Below, in pieces: positions 8,646 to 16,647 of a stretch of 33,117 bases of DNA. Location of the stretch: positions 1-33,117 of the forward strand of contig BGKB01000297.1 of NCBI GenBank assembly GCA_003116975.1. The letters run 5' to 3'. Position 1 is the stretch's first letter, and every line of letters starts with the position of its first letter. Source of the stretch: Aurantiochytrium sp. KH105 (Eukaryota > Sar > Bigyra > Thraustochytrida > Thraustochytriidae). The notes beneath the pieces are model-generated. The model ran no database searches. It saw nothing but the letters and a program-made list of their open reading frames with translations, and was not told the DNA's origin. A program made the position numbers and the translations under genes.

Positions 8646-10232
8646 ATGACCATGTTGCTGCGCAGGGTCGGCCAGGCCGCGGTCGCAGCCGGAAGCGCCG
8701 CCGTGGGCTTTGACGCCTCGCGGCAGGTACGTGAGGGCCCGCAAGAGTACGTGCGTTGGCGATATGGTGGCGAAGGCGGCGCGCCCGAAATGGCCAGGCG
8801 GCTCGCAGATGTGGACGAAACCCTTAGCGAAGCCCGGGGCGCCGTGGTCCAAGGCCTCGAACAGTTGCGTGCTCAGCCCACAGACCCGGAGCAGCAGGAG
8901 GCTGCCCGAGGTCGCGCTCTGGTTCTTTACGGCCCCTCGGGCGCGGGCAGAGAGGTTCTCACGGGGGACGTGGCGGACGCAGGCGCCAATTATTTGCGAC
9001 TGGACGCGAGCGCGCCGCCAAGCCCATTCCAAGGTCTTGACGCCAAGCCCGGGACACTTTTCTACAGACTCTACTTTGGCGCCCATTACGCGTCACGTGA
9101 GACGGACGCCGTGAGCGATGCGTTGCGCGCGTCGCATGAAGATTGGGTTCTGCACGGCGTTCATCCGGAAGAGCATGTCGATGTGATTGAGGCTGCGGCA
9201 CAGCGACCGGACGAAGGCAGCCTTACCGTTTTCAGCGTTGACGCTCCCGTTCTGGACGCCGTGCACTTGCCCGAGGGCGCCTTGGTGGCAGCGATTCGCG
9301 TTGGCGATCCGAGCAGCGAAGCGGCCAAGGTATCGCGAGTGGAGGCCTTTCGGTCCATTGTGCGCGCCTCGTCCGGCGACGTGGAAAAGGGTGAGGATTC
9401 CAGTGATGACAAGGAAGGCGAGACGGAGGGCAAGAAAAAGGATGATGACGAATTGGATCATTTGGTCAAGAGCAAATTGGGATTACGCTTGGCAGATTTA
9501 GCTGCCGCGGCAGCTGCCGCGACGCGGCAAGGCGTCGAGCTCGAGGCTGCGGCAGACGATGTGATCGAGACTCACGCGGCGGAGCTGCGCTCGATCTTTG
9601 TGGCAAATACCGGCATTGCGGGCAACGAGCAAGTGAAAGCGTGGCTTTGGGATGCCATGAAGCTCGTTTCCGGGTGCGAACTGGTCAGCCTGGTGGGGGC
9701 GTCACACCTTGCGACTGCCCACGAGGCAAGGGTGCCCCTTCATTCGTTGCCGGCATTCGAGTTTGTGGGTTCCGCGCCGCCGCGTTTGGCAGACCTGACG
9801 TCCGAGCTGGGGGACTTGCTGGAAGTCCGCGAGCCAACCGGTGCCTCGGGCTTGCCGACGATGGTGAGCGTGCGCACGCCCGTAGGCGCCGCCTTTAAGC
9901 AGCTTTACGAGGACGATGACGATTTGTGCGCATCCGTTTCGGAGCTCCAGAAACGAGTCCACCTCGCGCAGGACCTGCACAAGCTTGCGCAGGACCTGCA
10001 GGGGTTCTTTGTGAGACAGGGTATCTTTGACGAGCAGGTGGAGAACCTCTTGCAGCTCGTGCTGACGGCGGACGATCCAGATGACCCCGAGATCCTCAAC
10101 GTGCGCATCAATCTAGAGGCCGAAAAGCTCGACATGCAAAAGTCGCGCGGCTTGTTGTTGCGTCGGCTGGCCGAACTGCGCGCAGCCTATGACGCGGCCT
10201 ACGGCGCGTCGAGCGACCCCGAAGCGGCGTGA
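8646..10232 (+). CDS. Putative mitochondrial protein with degenerate P-loop
   Basis: A 528-aa protein, taking the first in-frame ATG at 8646 (a second ATG follows at 8652; the open frame further upstream starts only at a GTG). The N-terminus, MTMLLRRVGQAAVAAGSAA, is basic, alanine-rich and free of acidic residues, as in mitochondrial presequences. At about residues 96-103 the hydrophobic strand ALVLYGP leads into SGAGRE, which looks like a Walker A loop in which the essential Lys-Ser/Thr is replaced by Arg-Glu. A charged low-complexity segment (about residues 245-275, rich in Lys/Asp/Glu) splits the protein, and the last 120 residues look like a helical bundle. I do not recognise the family. 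An inactive AAA/STAND-like fold is my inference. Its last 34 coding bases overlap the 3' coding end of the exosome gene on the other strand. Confidence 0.75.
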   Translation: MTMLLRRVGQAAVAAGSAAVGFDASRQVREGPQEYVRWRYGGEGGAPEMARRLADVDETLSEARGAVVQGLEQLRAQPTDPEQQEAARGRALVLYGPSGAGREVLTGDVADAGANYLRLDASAPPSPFQGLDAKPGTLFYRLYFGAHYASRETDAVSDALRASHEDWVLHGVHPEEHVDVIEAAAQRPDEGSLTVFSVDAPVLDAVHLPEGALVAAIRVGDPSSEAAKVSRVEAFRSIVRASSGDVEKGEDSSDDKEGETEGKKKDDDELDHLVKSKLGLRLADLAAAAAAATRQGVELEAAADDVIETHAAELRSIFVANTGIAGNEQVKAWLWDAMKLVSGCELVSLVGASHLATAHEARVPLHSLPAFEFVGSAPPRLADLTSELGDLLEVREPTGASGLPTMVSVRTPVGAAFKQLYEDDDDLCASVSELQKRVHLAQDLHKLAQDLQGFFVRQGIFDEQVENLLQLVLTADDPDDPEILNVRINLEAEKLDMQKSRGLLLRRLAELRAAYDAAYGASSDPEAA

Positions 10233-10981
10233 CGCTCGTTTGCGTTGGCGACAAAGGAGAGGCGAAGGAAGGTGCGAGCGGCGCGGGCACCTCTTGCGCA
10301 CGCGTCAATGGCTGCGCGCAGGGTTTCTCTATCGAGCGCGCCCGTGCTCATGAGGGCAGCGGCATCACCGTCGGGTCCATCGTCGAGGGTGCAGACAAAG
10401 ACGTGGCCGGTGGTGCTTGCTGCAGCCTCCTCGTCCTGTGTTGGATCAAGAATGACAGAGGAACCGTTTTGCACGGCGCAGCTAGCAGCCGCTGGTACCG
10501 CGAGCATGTCGATGCCGGCGTCCAGGAGGGCGGCTGCGCAGGCAAGAACCGCGCACGTCATGACAGATCCGCCATCATTGACGACCTGCACGGTGACCTT
10601 GATGACCTTTCTCGGGAAAGCGCGCACCTGGACGCATTGCTCGAGGATGCCGGTGAGGGTGGCTTCTGCTTCGCGCCGACGGGCGCTGCCGGAGAGGCCG
10701 CCACTGGTTCCTTCGTCTGCTGTGGCGCTGGGTGCTGCTGCGTTTTCTTCGAGTTCGTCTGCGCGCAAACTCCAATGCACCTCGACCTGGATACGAGCGC
10801 GCTCTGCGAGTTCGAGTCGTGGCTGCTGTTCGGCCAGGGGGCCGTACACGCTCGCGAGGGCAGCACTGCCTCCGGCCTCGAGTCTGCACGACCCGTTCGC
10901 GCGCTTGAGCACGCCGCACGATGCGCTCAGCGGGCGCATCTCCGTTGCGGACCTCCCGTCTGCGCGGGTGGAGTTCGCCAT
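10199..10981 (-). CDS. Exosome RNase PH-like subunit, RRP46/EXOSC5-type
   Basis: A 260-aa RNase PH fold protein. It opens with RADGRSATEMRPLSASCGVL, which matches the REDGR...RPL...G-L start of RRP46/EXOSC5. GGSAALASVYGP (residues 37-48) and the later NDGGSVMTCAVLACAAALLDAGI are the two other conserved blocks of the family. Eukaryotic homologues form the non-catalytic hexameric ring of the RNA exosome, which degrades and trims RNA 3'-to-5' in nucleus and cytoplasm. An acidic Ala-rich insert (about residues 75-105) separates the strands and is longer than usual. It starts at an ATG close to the divergent SWIB gene and ends inside the end of the convergent P-loop protein gene. RRP41 or MTR3 are the alternatives, but the N-terminal signature and size favour RRP46. 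Confidence 0.85.
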   Translation of the reverse strand: MANSTRADGRSATEMRPLSASCGVLKRANGSCRLEAGGSAALASVYGPLAEQQPRLELAERARIQVEVHWSLRADELEENAAAPSATADEGTSGGLSGSARRREAEATLTGILEQCVQVRAFPRKVIKVTVQVVNDGGSVMTCAVLACAAALLDAGIDMLAVPAAASCAVQNGSSVILDPTQDEEAAASTTGHVFVCTLDDGPDGDAAALMSTGALDRETLRAAIDACARGARAARTFLRLSFVANANERHAASGSLDAP

Positions 10982-11039
10982 CGTTGTCGGGCTCGCCGCT
11001 GCGCGCTGTTGTTTACAGGCCGCTTGTCACCTCGCGCGG

Positions 11040-11072
<33 letters not shown>

Positions 11073-11751
11073 CTCGTTTGCGTTGGTCTTCTGCCTGCTA
11101 TGCCTGGCTGTCTAGCCTTCCTCCTGTCCTTTCTGCCTTGCTTGCCTCCACCGCCAATCAAACCTTTTAGGTAGTCCTGTAGAAGAGAAAACGAGAGGAA
11201 GAAAACAAATTCACAAATCAAATGAGCCCAACAAGAGAACGATCACCCGGCCCGCCAACCAGCCAGCAGCAGTTAGTCAGGTCGGTCGGTCTTTTCGGCA
11301 ACGTTCGCCAAAACGAGTGGTTGCTGCTTGGAAAAGGAAAATGCCCGTCATGCTGCTGCTGCTGCTGCTTTGGCAAGCTAGGCCGCAACCGCCACGGGTC
11401 TCACCATTGGGCAAAGTTTGCCACACCAGGAACTCAGAGAAGAACAAAGGAGGAAAAAGATCTGGCTTTGAGTCGCTTTGGGCAAAAAAAGTAAAAAGCG
11501 AAAAAAGAGAAAGGCAAGACAAGGCAAGATTGCAAGAAGGCAAGGCAAAAAACCGCCGCAGCGCCTCTCTTGGATCCAGGCAGAAGCCCAAAACTTTCAT
11601 CAGCCAGAGCCATCGACTCAAGCATTGGCAGAGAGGGCGACGGGGGGCTCGCGCGCGCGGAGACGGCCGCCAGTTCGAGGTAACGTTGGCCGTCGTCGAA
11701 GCTAGGCTCGGCTCGGCTCGGCTCGGCTCGGCTCGGCTCGCACAAGAAAGG
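10982..11751. promoter_or_regulatory. Divergent promoter region with CTGCGT and GGCTC repeats
   Basis: This separates the exosome gene (minus) from the SWIB gene (plus). It has a CTGCGT hexanucleotide array close to the exosome gene start (11041-11072), a CTG/GCT triplet tract (about 11351-11370), AAG/AAAG-rich DNA (about 11440-11560) and a GGCTC pentanucleotide array (about 11705-11740) ending a dozen bases before the SWIB ATG. Open frames here have low-complexity translations and no family resemblance. Confidence 0.5.
11705..11740. repeat. (GGCTC)n pentanucleotide microsatellite, about 7 copies
   Basis: A perfect five-base tandem directly upstream of the SWIB start codon at 11752, so it lies in the 5' leader or core promoter. 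Confidence 0.95.
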
Positions 11752-12237
11752 ATGCTTCGGGCGGTCGCAAGTGCAAGGCTTGCGCCAGTCGCGCGCGAGA
11801 GTTCGCGCGCGGCGGCGGCTTCCGTGCAGTGGACACGAGCGCTCAGCACGGAAGACAACGCCAAGACCAAGAGCAGGCGGGGAGAAGCCTTGTTGAACAC
11901 CAAGTACAAGCCTTCGGGAAATCTCCTCAAAGCTATCAAAACGGATAAGGTCACCCGACCCGAGGCCGTTAAGCTGCTGTAAGTTGCTGTGCATTGTCAT
12001 GAAGAAGTGGATACTGGTTTGTCTAGATCACTGACTTTCCGCATGCACTTGGATCCATGTGGTTCGCTCAGGTGGCAATACATCAAGGACAAGAAGCTCA
12101 AGTCGAGCGAAGTTGGATCCTTGATTCAGCTTGACGATGTTCTCAAGGCCCTTGCCAAGGGCAAGATTTCCAACGAGAAGGAGATCAAACACACGGACGT
12201 CATGAAGCTTCTCAAGTCAGAGCTCACGAAAATCTAA
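11752..12237 (+). CDS. Mitochondrial SWIB/MDM2-domain protein (2 exons)
   Basis: A two-exon gene: exon 1 is 11752-11978, exon 2 is 12072-12237, giving 130 aa. Splicing restores frame exactly: exon 1 ends after CT, exon 2 supplies G, and the joined protein reads RPEAVKLLWQYIKDKKLKSS, the classical SWIB start (RPE-V-LW-YIK). Without splicing the frame hits TAA inside the intron. The C-terminal half, with IQLDDVLKALAKG and DVMKLLKSELTKI, completes a single SWIB domain (about residues 68-130). The N-terminus, MLRAVASARLAPVARESSRAA, is rich in Arg/Ala/Ser and lacks acidic residues until Glu16, as in mitochondrial targeting peptides, and ALSTED suggests a processing site. Stand-alone organellar SWIB proteins are associated with nucleoid or chromatin-like functions. 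That role here is inferred. Confidence 0.88.
11979..12071 (+). other. Spliceosomal intron of the SWIB gene (93 nt)
   Basis: The donor is GTAAGT at 11979. The acceptor CAG ends at 12071. A CACTGAC branch-like element has its branch A at 12034, 37 nt before the acceptor. Removing it joins codon phase perfectly and recreates the conserved Leu-Trp of the SWIB domain. Confidence 0.9.
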
Positions 12238-13098
12238 TTTTTTTTTCAAGAATGACATATTTTAACTGACTGACGGCAGTCGGTGAGATTGCGCAAAGAC
12301 GGATCGCTCCGAAGCAAAATTAAGTACTTTGATAGCCCAGAAAAAGTATTGCTCTGAGCGAACCAACGATCTTGATGATTTTGTGCTTTTTTTCCCCTTT
12401 CCGGCCGGAAACAGATACGAGTGCCTTTGCACAGCACATTCCATTTTATCTGTATTTTTACAAAATCGGAGAATATCTTGGCGTCCCTCCCGATTCGATT
12501 TACCTTTGAAAGAAAGAAAGGACACAAGGAAAAAAGATGGGACATATTGAAAGACAAGGACAAGTATTGGAGTAAGTAGAGTCAAGTGGATTGCTAGTAT
12601 GCCTAAGTACGCTAGGAATGTCTAGGAAGTTTCGGTTCTGCTGAGACGAATTTGCCTGATGGTGAAGATCGATGTTTCTCCCCACCTTAAATGTCGTCTC
12701 GAGGATGTAGTGAAGAGGTTGATGGTCACAAATCTTTGGCCGTGCTCGTTCGTGCTCTGAACGATTTTAGACTGACCTTAATGTCGCACGAACTAGTGGC
12801 TGCTGAGTTCGGATATCCATTGGCACGGCATGTCTACAATAGACAACCCATTGGTGCCAAGTTGACTTCACTACTTCTGTGGCGCTGCTGTCAGCTCTCG
12901 CCATTTCCATTTTCCAACAAAAAGAGAAGAGAAATGATTGCAATATGTTCTTTGACTTGTCTTTACTTGTCTTTTCATTTCTTCCTTTCTGTAGAGAGTT
13001 CTACACGGACGATGTCCAAGGGGCTCAAAAGATCAAGAGATGGAAATGCTATGTGTGGTAGACGTAAGTTGCTTCACGCATCGAGATGGACGGCGCTA
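12238..13098. other. Convergent intergenic region holding repeat copy 1
   Basis: This AT-richer spacer lies between the 3' ends of the SWIB and MOB genes. Besides the dispersed repeat at 12565-12915 it contains an exon-like segment at 12995-13063, with a pyrimidine tract and TAG before it and GTAAGT after it. No open frame here is convincing as a gene. Confidence 0.5.
12565..12915. repeat. Dispersed repeat, copy 1 (351 bp)
   Basis: This stretch aligns end to end with 27341-27692 in the same orientation, with about 35 differences including one single-base gap, so about 90% identity by my count. Both copies start at TATTGGAGTAAGTAG and end at CATTTCCATTTTCC, after which the flanks are unrelated. 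I see no terminal inverted repeat or obvious target-site duplication. The one-base gap and an in-frame stop break the frame that is open in copy 2, so this copy is not coding. Confidence 0.85.
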
Positions 13099-13936
13099 TT
13101 AGGAATGCTCGGACTCCTCGTACTCGGCTTTGTAACGATCAAAAGGTGTTTTCAGAGCCAGAAGCTCCTTTTCTTCAGGAACAAGATTGTGTTCCAGCAT
13201 GAAAAACACAAAGTGCTTGAAAGTAGTGTTGATGTGCGCCGCTGCATTGAGTGACTCGATGACCTCAAAGTGTTGGTGATAAATGATGGCAAAGATGCGG
13301 AACATCTTTTTGAAGATGTCCCGAACGTAGAATTCAATGAAATCTTCGGGAAAGTCTACCTCCTCACTGACAGGGAAGATGTCCTCATTGTCGATCTGGT
13401 CCTCGATCCAGGTCATGGCGTAGTCGACGTACTCGGGCGACGAGACCTGAACCGTCTTGCCTGATCCGATCTGCCACCGGTACTCAAAGTTGGGAGGGAA
13501 GCCAGTACCAGGCGCAGTGAAGCGCCTCGCATCATCGGCCACGAGGCCGTAGAGGAGCGAGAGTTCGTTGTAAAAGTCGACCGTGTTGGCCGCGATCCAC
13601 TCGTTGGTTTCCTCGCCATCGGGAACTTCGACGGCTGCGCGCATGTTGCCGCTTCCGAGCGTGCGGCGCGTGAGATCAGAAAGGGTCGACCTTTTTTGAG
13701 TCCCGTGCGCCTTTTTGGTCTTTTCGTGGAAAGTTCCTTTCTTGGAGGCCGAACTTTGGTTTTGAATTGGGTAAAGAGAGACCCATCTTTCATGTTAGTA
13801 TAATATGGCAAAAACACCTTTACGAGACAAAAGCGAGAAGGAAAGGGAGAAAGCAACGTCTTTCTTCTGTGCGCCACGCTCGTGCATTGTAACTCGTTCT
13901 TTTTTTTCATTCTAAAACGTACCGCCTTTTGAACAT
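13099..13936 (-). CDS. MOB1-like kinase activator lacking zinc cysteines (2 exons)
   Basis: A two-exon gene on the minus strand: exon 1 is 13936-13923 (14 nt), exon 2 is 13753-13099, giving 222 aa, close to the 216 of human MOB1. The main block starts TLGSGNMRAAVEVPDGEETNEW and continues with TVDFYNELSLLYG, FEYRW, YVDYAMTWIEDQ, IYHQHF and HINTTFKHFVFFMLEHNLV, all diagnostic of the Mob1/phocein family. MOB proteins bind and activate NDR/LATS kinases in the Hippo and mitotic-exit pathways. The frame upstream of residue 42 has no ATG before a TAA, so a spliced first exon is required. The chosen intron gives MFKRRSASKKGTFHEK, which fits the Mob1 N-terminus. The two Cys that hold zinc in MOB1 are both Ala here (residues 80 and 85), while the HQH and AHI histidine regions remain. 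Confidence 0.87.
13754..13922 (-). other. Spliceosomal intron of the MOB gene (169 nt)
   Basis: On the minus strand the donor is GTACGT (from 13922), the branch site is a perfect TACTAAC (13800-13794) and the acceptor is AAAG ending at 13754, 41 nt from the branch A. Removing it leaves CG plus T as an Arg codon and keeps the MOB frame. No cDNA evidence is available, so the exact first exon is inferred. Confidence 0.75.
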
Positions 13937-15426
13937 GATGGCTGCTGCTGCACGAGGGAAGCTCGTCCGCACGCTTTCGGGAATACGACTCTTTGAACTT
14001 CGCTCTGGCAGCGAGCGAGGGCGATGAAGACCTTGGTCGGGGCCTTCCTTGCGCGCGCGAGGGGGGACGAGAAGGGATCGCTTCACGTTGCGCGGTCCTG
14101 CGTGGCGCCAGAAGCGGTCCGAGAGGCGGGCACTCTATTCTTCGAGAATGCAGTGCACGAGGGACGACGGGTCCACCACACGCAAAGCGAAGCAGAGGCG
14201 AGAGCGGCGTACGCAGGCAGGCAGGCCCTGCGTGTCTCCTCTCCCACCCCCCTTGCGCGTGCGCGCGTACGCACGAGTGGCGGGTCTCCTTCGGTCGTGT
14301 CGAGGACTACTTCCTCGCGCGAGCCTCGTCCGAGTGTGCCGAGCTCGTTTCCGGGTCTGCCCGCCCAGCGCGTGCCCCTCCTTGCTCATTTTGTTGCTCC
14401 CTCCTCCATTATCGACCTTGGCAATCTGGCTGCGCGAGTGCGACTTGCCGAGCACGCTCGCAAGTGGACTTTACGGCCGGCGCACTGTGGCTGGCCAGAA
14501 CTTGTCTACTATAGCTCTGCCGGTGTGCACGCGCTCGCTCGCTCGCTCGCTCGCTCGCGAGTCGCAGTTGCACGCGCACGCACGCACACTCTGCCTATGA
14601 TGCCATGATGATCATCGACACACACCCACACAGACTCGCGCGGCACAGAGGCTCTCTCGCCCACGCCGCTGCCGCTGGCGCCTGGCGTGTGTACACTGCC
14701 GGCACTCCCGAGGCCTCCGCCCAGCCCGGCGCAACAGCCCCCGACAGCCGGAGCAAAGCAAGCAAGCCAAAGGGGGCGGGCCGGCCGGAGACCCCCCCTC
14801 GCAGCGAGCGAATGTTAGTACACACCACCCAGCCTGGGCCGCCACGGCCAGGCAGCTGCGTCCAGCCAGCCAGAAGGTATGGCTTACTTTCGCGCAGGCC
14901 AGTTCAGACTGAGTCAGTAACTGTGAGGGGAGGGAAGGAGAGGGGAGAAGCGGACGCGCGGCGGAGGCGAGTCGCACACTGGCAGCAGCAGCGGCGGCGG
15001 CGGCTGCAGTTACGGGCGCGTCCGTCGCTTCGCCTTGCAGGGGCCCGGCGGACAGCTAGCTGGCTGCTCAGCTGCTGCTGCAGCTGGCTGTGGCTGTTCT
15101 GACAGCCTGCATGCGCGGTGCACACGCGCTCACAAACATTCGCTCGCGCGCGAGCGAGCCGTAGGAGCTAAGGCATAGCAACAACAACGACGACCATCAC
15201 TAGCCGAGTCGAGTGCCGCAACTGCAGACACCAGCCATGCTATGCCATGTGCTGGGGCCAATCGTCCTGGCTAGCTGACCGCTTGCTCATCTAACATGAT
15301 CAGGTTTTCGTAGCCGTGCCAGGCCTGGTGTGGTTGGTTGGTTGTTGGCCTGTAGTTGCCTCACCACCACACTGTCTATGATGACGATGCTCTTGACTTG
15401 ATGGTCAAGATTTTTCCCGCCACGGA
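13937..15426. other. 1.5 kb GC-rich intergenic region, no gene recognised
   Basis: This lies between the divergent MOB and GH18 genes. Several frames stay open for 100-190 codons because stops are rare in this GC-rich DNA, but they overlap each other in all phases. Their translations are Arg/Ala/Ser-rich without conserved motifs. A CGCT tetranucleotide run lies at about 14531-14558 and CAG/CTG-rich patches at about 14980-15090. It probably contains promoters and 5' leaders of both neighbours. Confidence 0.5.
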
Positions 15427-16647
15427 ATGGCGCGTGGAGGCACAGGAAGAGGAAGGATCCCAGACGCAAAAAGGCGCCCGCCGCCGGGGACTCTTGCACG
15501 GCCGGCGCCAACAGTCGAGAAACCGGACTACTATAGTATGCGGCGGCGCGGCGCGACAGAGCGCGGCGGCGGCGCGGCGGCAGCGGCAGCCTCGGCAGCG
15601 GCCGCAGCCTCGCGCAGGAAAGGCGCCGGCGGTGGCCGCGGCCCGTTGCTCGTGCTGCCTAGTAAAGTGTTGCTGGCACTAGGCGCGGGTCTGCTGGTCC
15701 TTGTAATCCTCTTTGGGCGCGCTGGCGACCCGCAAGAGGAGGCAGCCCTCGTCGAAGAGTGGGACTCTCCGCAACAAAGAGAATCCTTTGTCGTGGCTGC
15801 GTACGTGCCGGACTACCGGCTTGACCATGTGTTGAAACACCTGAGCGCCGTGAAAGCCGCGGGGTTGACGGACCTCATCCTCTTTTCCGCCACGGTGGAT
15901 GGCGTCAAGCTTGACGTAAGCCTCTTGGGCATGGCACGCGTACGCGAGGCCGTATACCAGGCCCGCAAACATGGCATCGCACGCGTCATATTGACCGTCG
16001 GCGGAGCAGGTCGCTCGCAGGGCTTTGCCACCTTGGCGGCCAATGCTGAGAATCGAATGAGATTTGCTCGAAATGCAGCAGACAAATTGGAGGTGCTAGG
16101 TCTCGATGGCCTTGACCTCGATTGGGAGGCGCCGTCGTCCCAGAATGAAGTGGAAGCGTACGTGGAACTCTTGCGCGACCTACAAAGCGTCTTCGCCAAA
16201 CACAAGCTCCTGTTGAGTGTGACGACGCATTTCTTTGACGCACTTGGACCGCAAGGTTACGCGGCCGTGGACCGCGTCATGCTCATGGCATACGATTTGA
16301 ATCGACGACACGCCGAGCAGGACGATGTGGAAAGGGCGGTGGCCACGCTCGTGCAGCGGGGACTCGAGCCGAAGGACAAGCTCGTCCTTGGCATTCCCGC
16401 ATATGCGCGCCATGTTAATCGCCCGCAGGATGTCAAGACCTATGCCGATGTCTTGCGCGACTTTGGGCCTGACACCGTGGACAAAAATGAGCATGCCGGG
16501 TTCTCGTACACGGGACGTCGTGCGGCCGCTGCGAGGTCTGCTTGGGCTCGCTCTCAAGATTTTGCAGGAGTTTTCCTTTGGGAGCTCGGCCAGGACGAAC
16601 TTGCTGAGCCGAGTCTATCTCTGCTGCGCGCCATAGGGAATGTATAG
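15427..16647 (+). CDS. Membrane-anchored GH18 glycoside hydrolase (chitinase-like)
   Basis: A 406-aa protein if started at the first ATG (15427). A second in-frame ATG at 15538 would give 369 aa and is equally possible. The N-terminus is basic and Gly/Ala-rich, followed by one hydrophobic helix (about residues 80-97), so a type II signal-anchor topology with the enzyme in the lumen or outside is likely. The GH18 barrel follows: FVVAAYVPDY (first strand), RVILTVGG (residues about 186-193), the catalytic DGLDLDWE (227-234, with the proton-donor Glu234), SVTTHFF, VMLMAYDL, LGIPAYARHV and FLWELGQDE at the last strand. All hallmark GH18 positions are present, so it should hydrolyse chitin-like or other GlcNAc-containing glycans. 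The substrate is not determined. It is not CHID1, which lacks this catalytic motif. There is no chitin-binding domain. Confidence 0.88.
   Translation: MARGGTGRGRIPDAKRRPPPGTLARPAPTVEKPDYYSMRRRGATERGGGAAAAAASAAAAASRRKGAGGGRGPLLVLPSKVLLALGAGLLVLVILFGRAGDPQEEAALVEEWDSPQQRESFVVAAYVPDYRLDHVLKHLSAVKAAGLTDLILFSATVDGVKLDVSLLGMARVREAVYQARKHGIARVILTVGGAGRSQGFATLAANAENRMRFARNAADKLEVLGLDGLDLDWEAPSSQNEVEAYVELLRDLQSVFAKHKLLLSVTTHFFDALGPQGYAAVDRVMLMAYDLNRRHAEQDDVERAVATLVQRGLEPKDKLVLGIPAYARHVNRPQDVKTYADVLRDFGPDTVDKNEHAGFSYTGRRAAAARSAWARSQDFAGVFLWELGQDELAEPSLSLLRAIGNV

Noticed and set aside
12691..13254. A 187-codon plus-strand frame in the SWIB-MOB spacer
   Set aside because: It runs through the dispersed repeat and then antisense into the MOB gene. 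The matching frame in the other repeat copy is not preserved.
14024..14608. A 194-codon plus-strand frame in the MOB-GH18 spacer
   Set aside because: Overlapping frames of similar length exist in other phases. The sequence is Arg/Ala/Ser-rich, has no domain and ends in CGCT-repeat translation.
15427..16647. CHID1-type (non-catalytic) assignment for the GH18 protein
   Set aside because: CHID1/SI-CLP-type proteins lack the DxxDxDxE catalytic motif. Here it is complete, so a catalytic GH18 is the better call.
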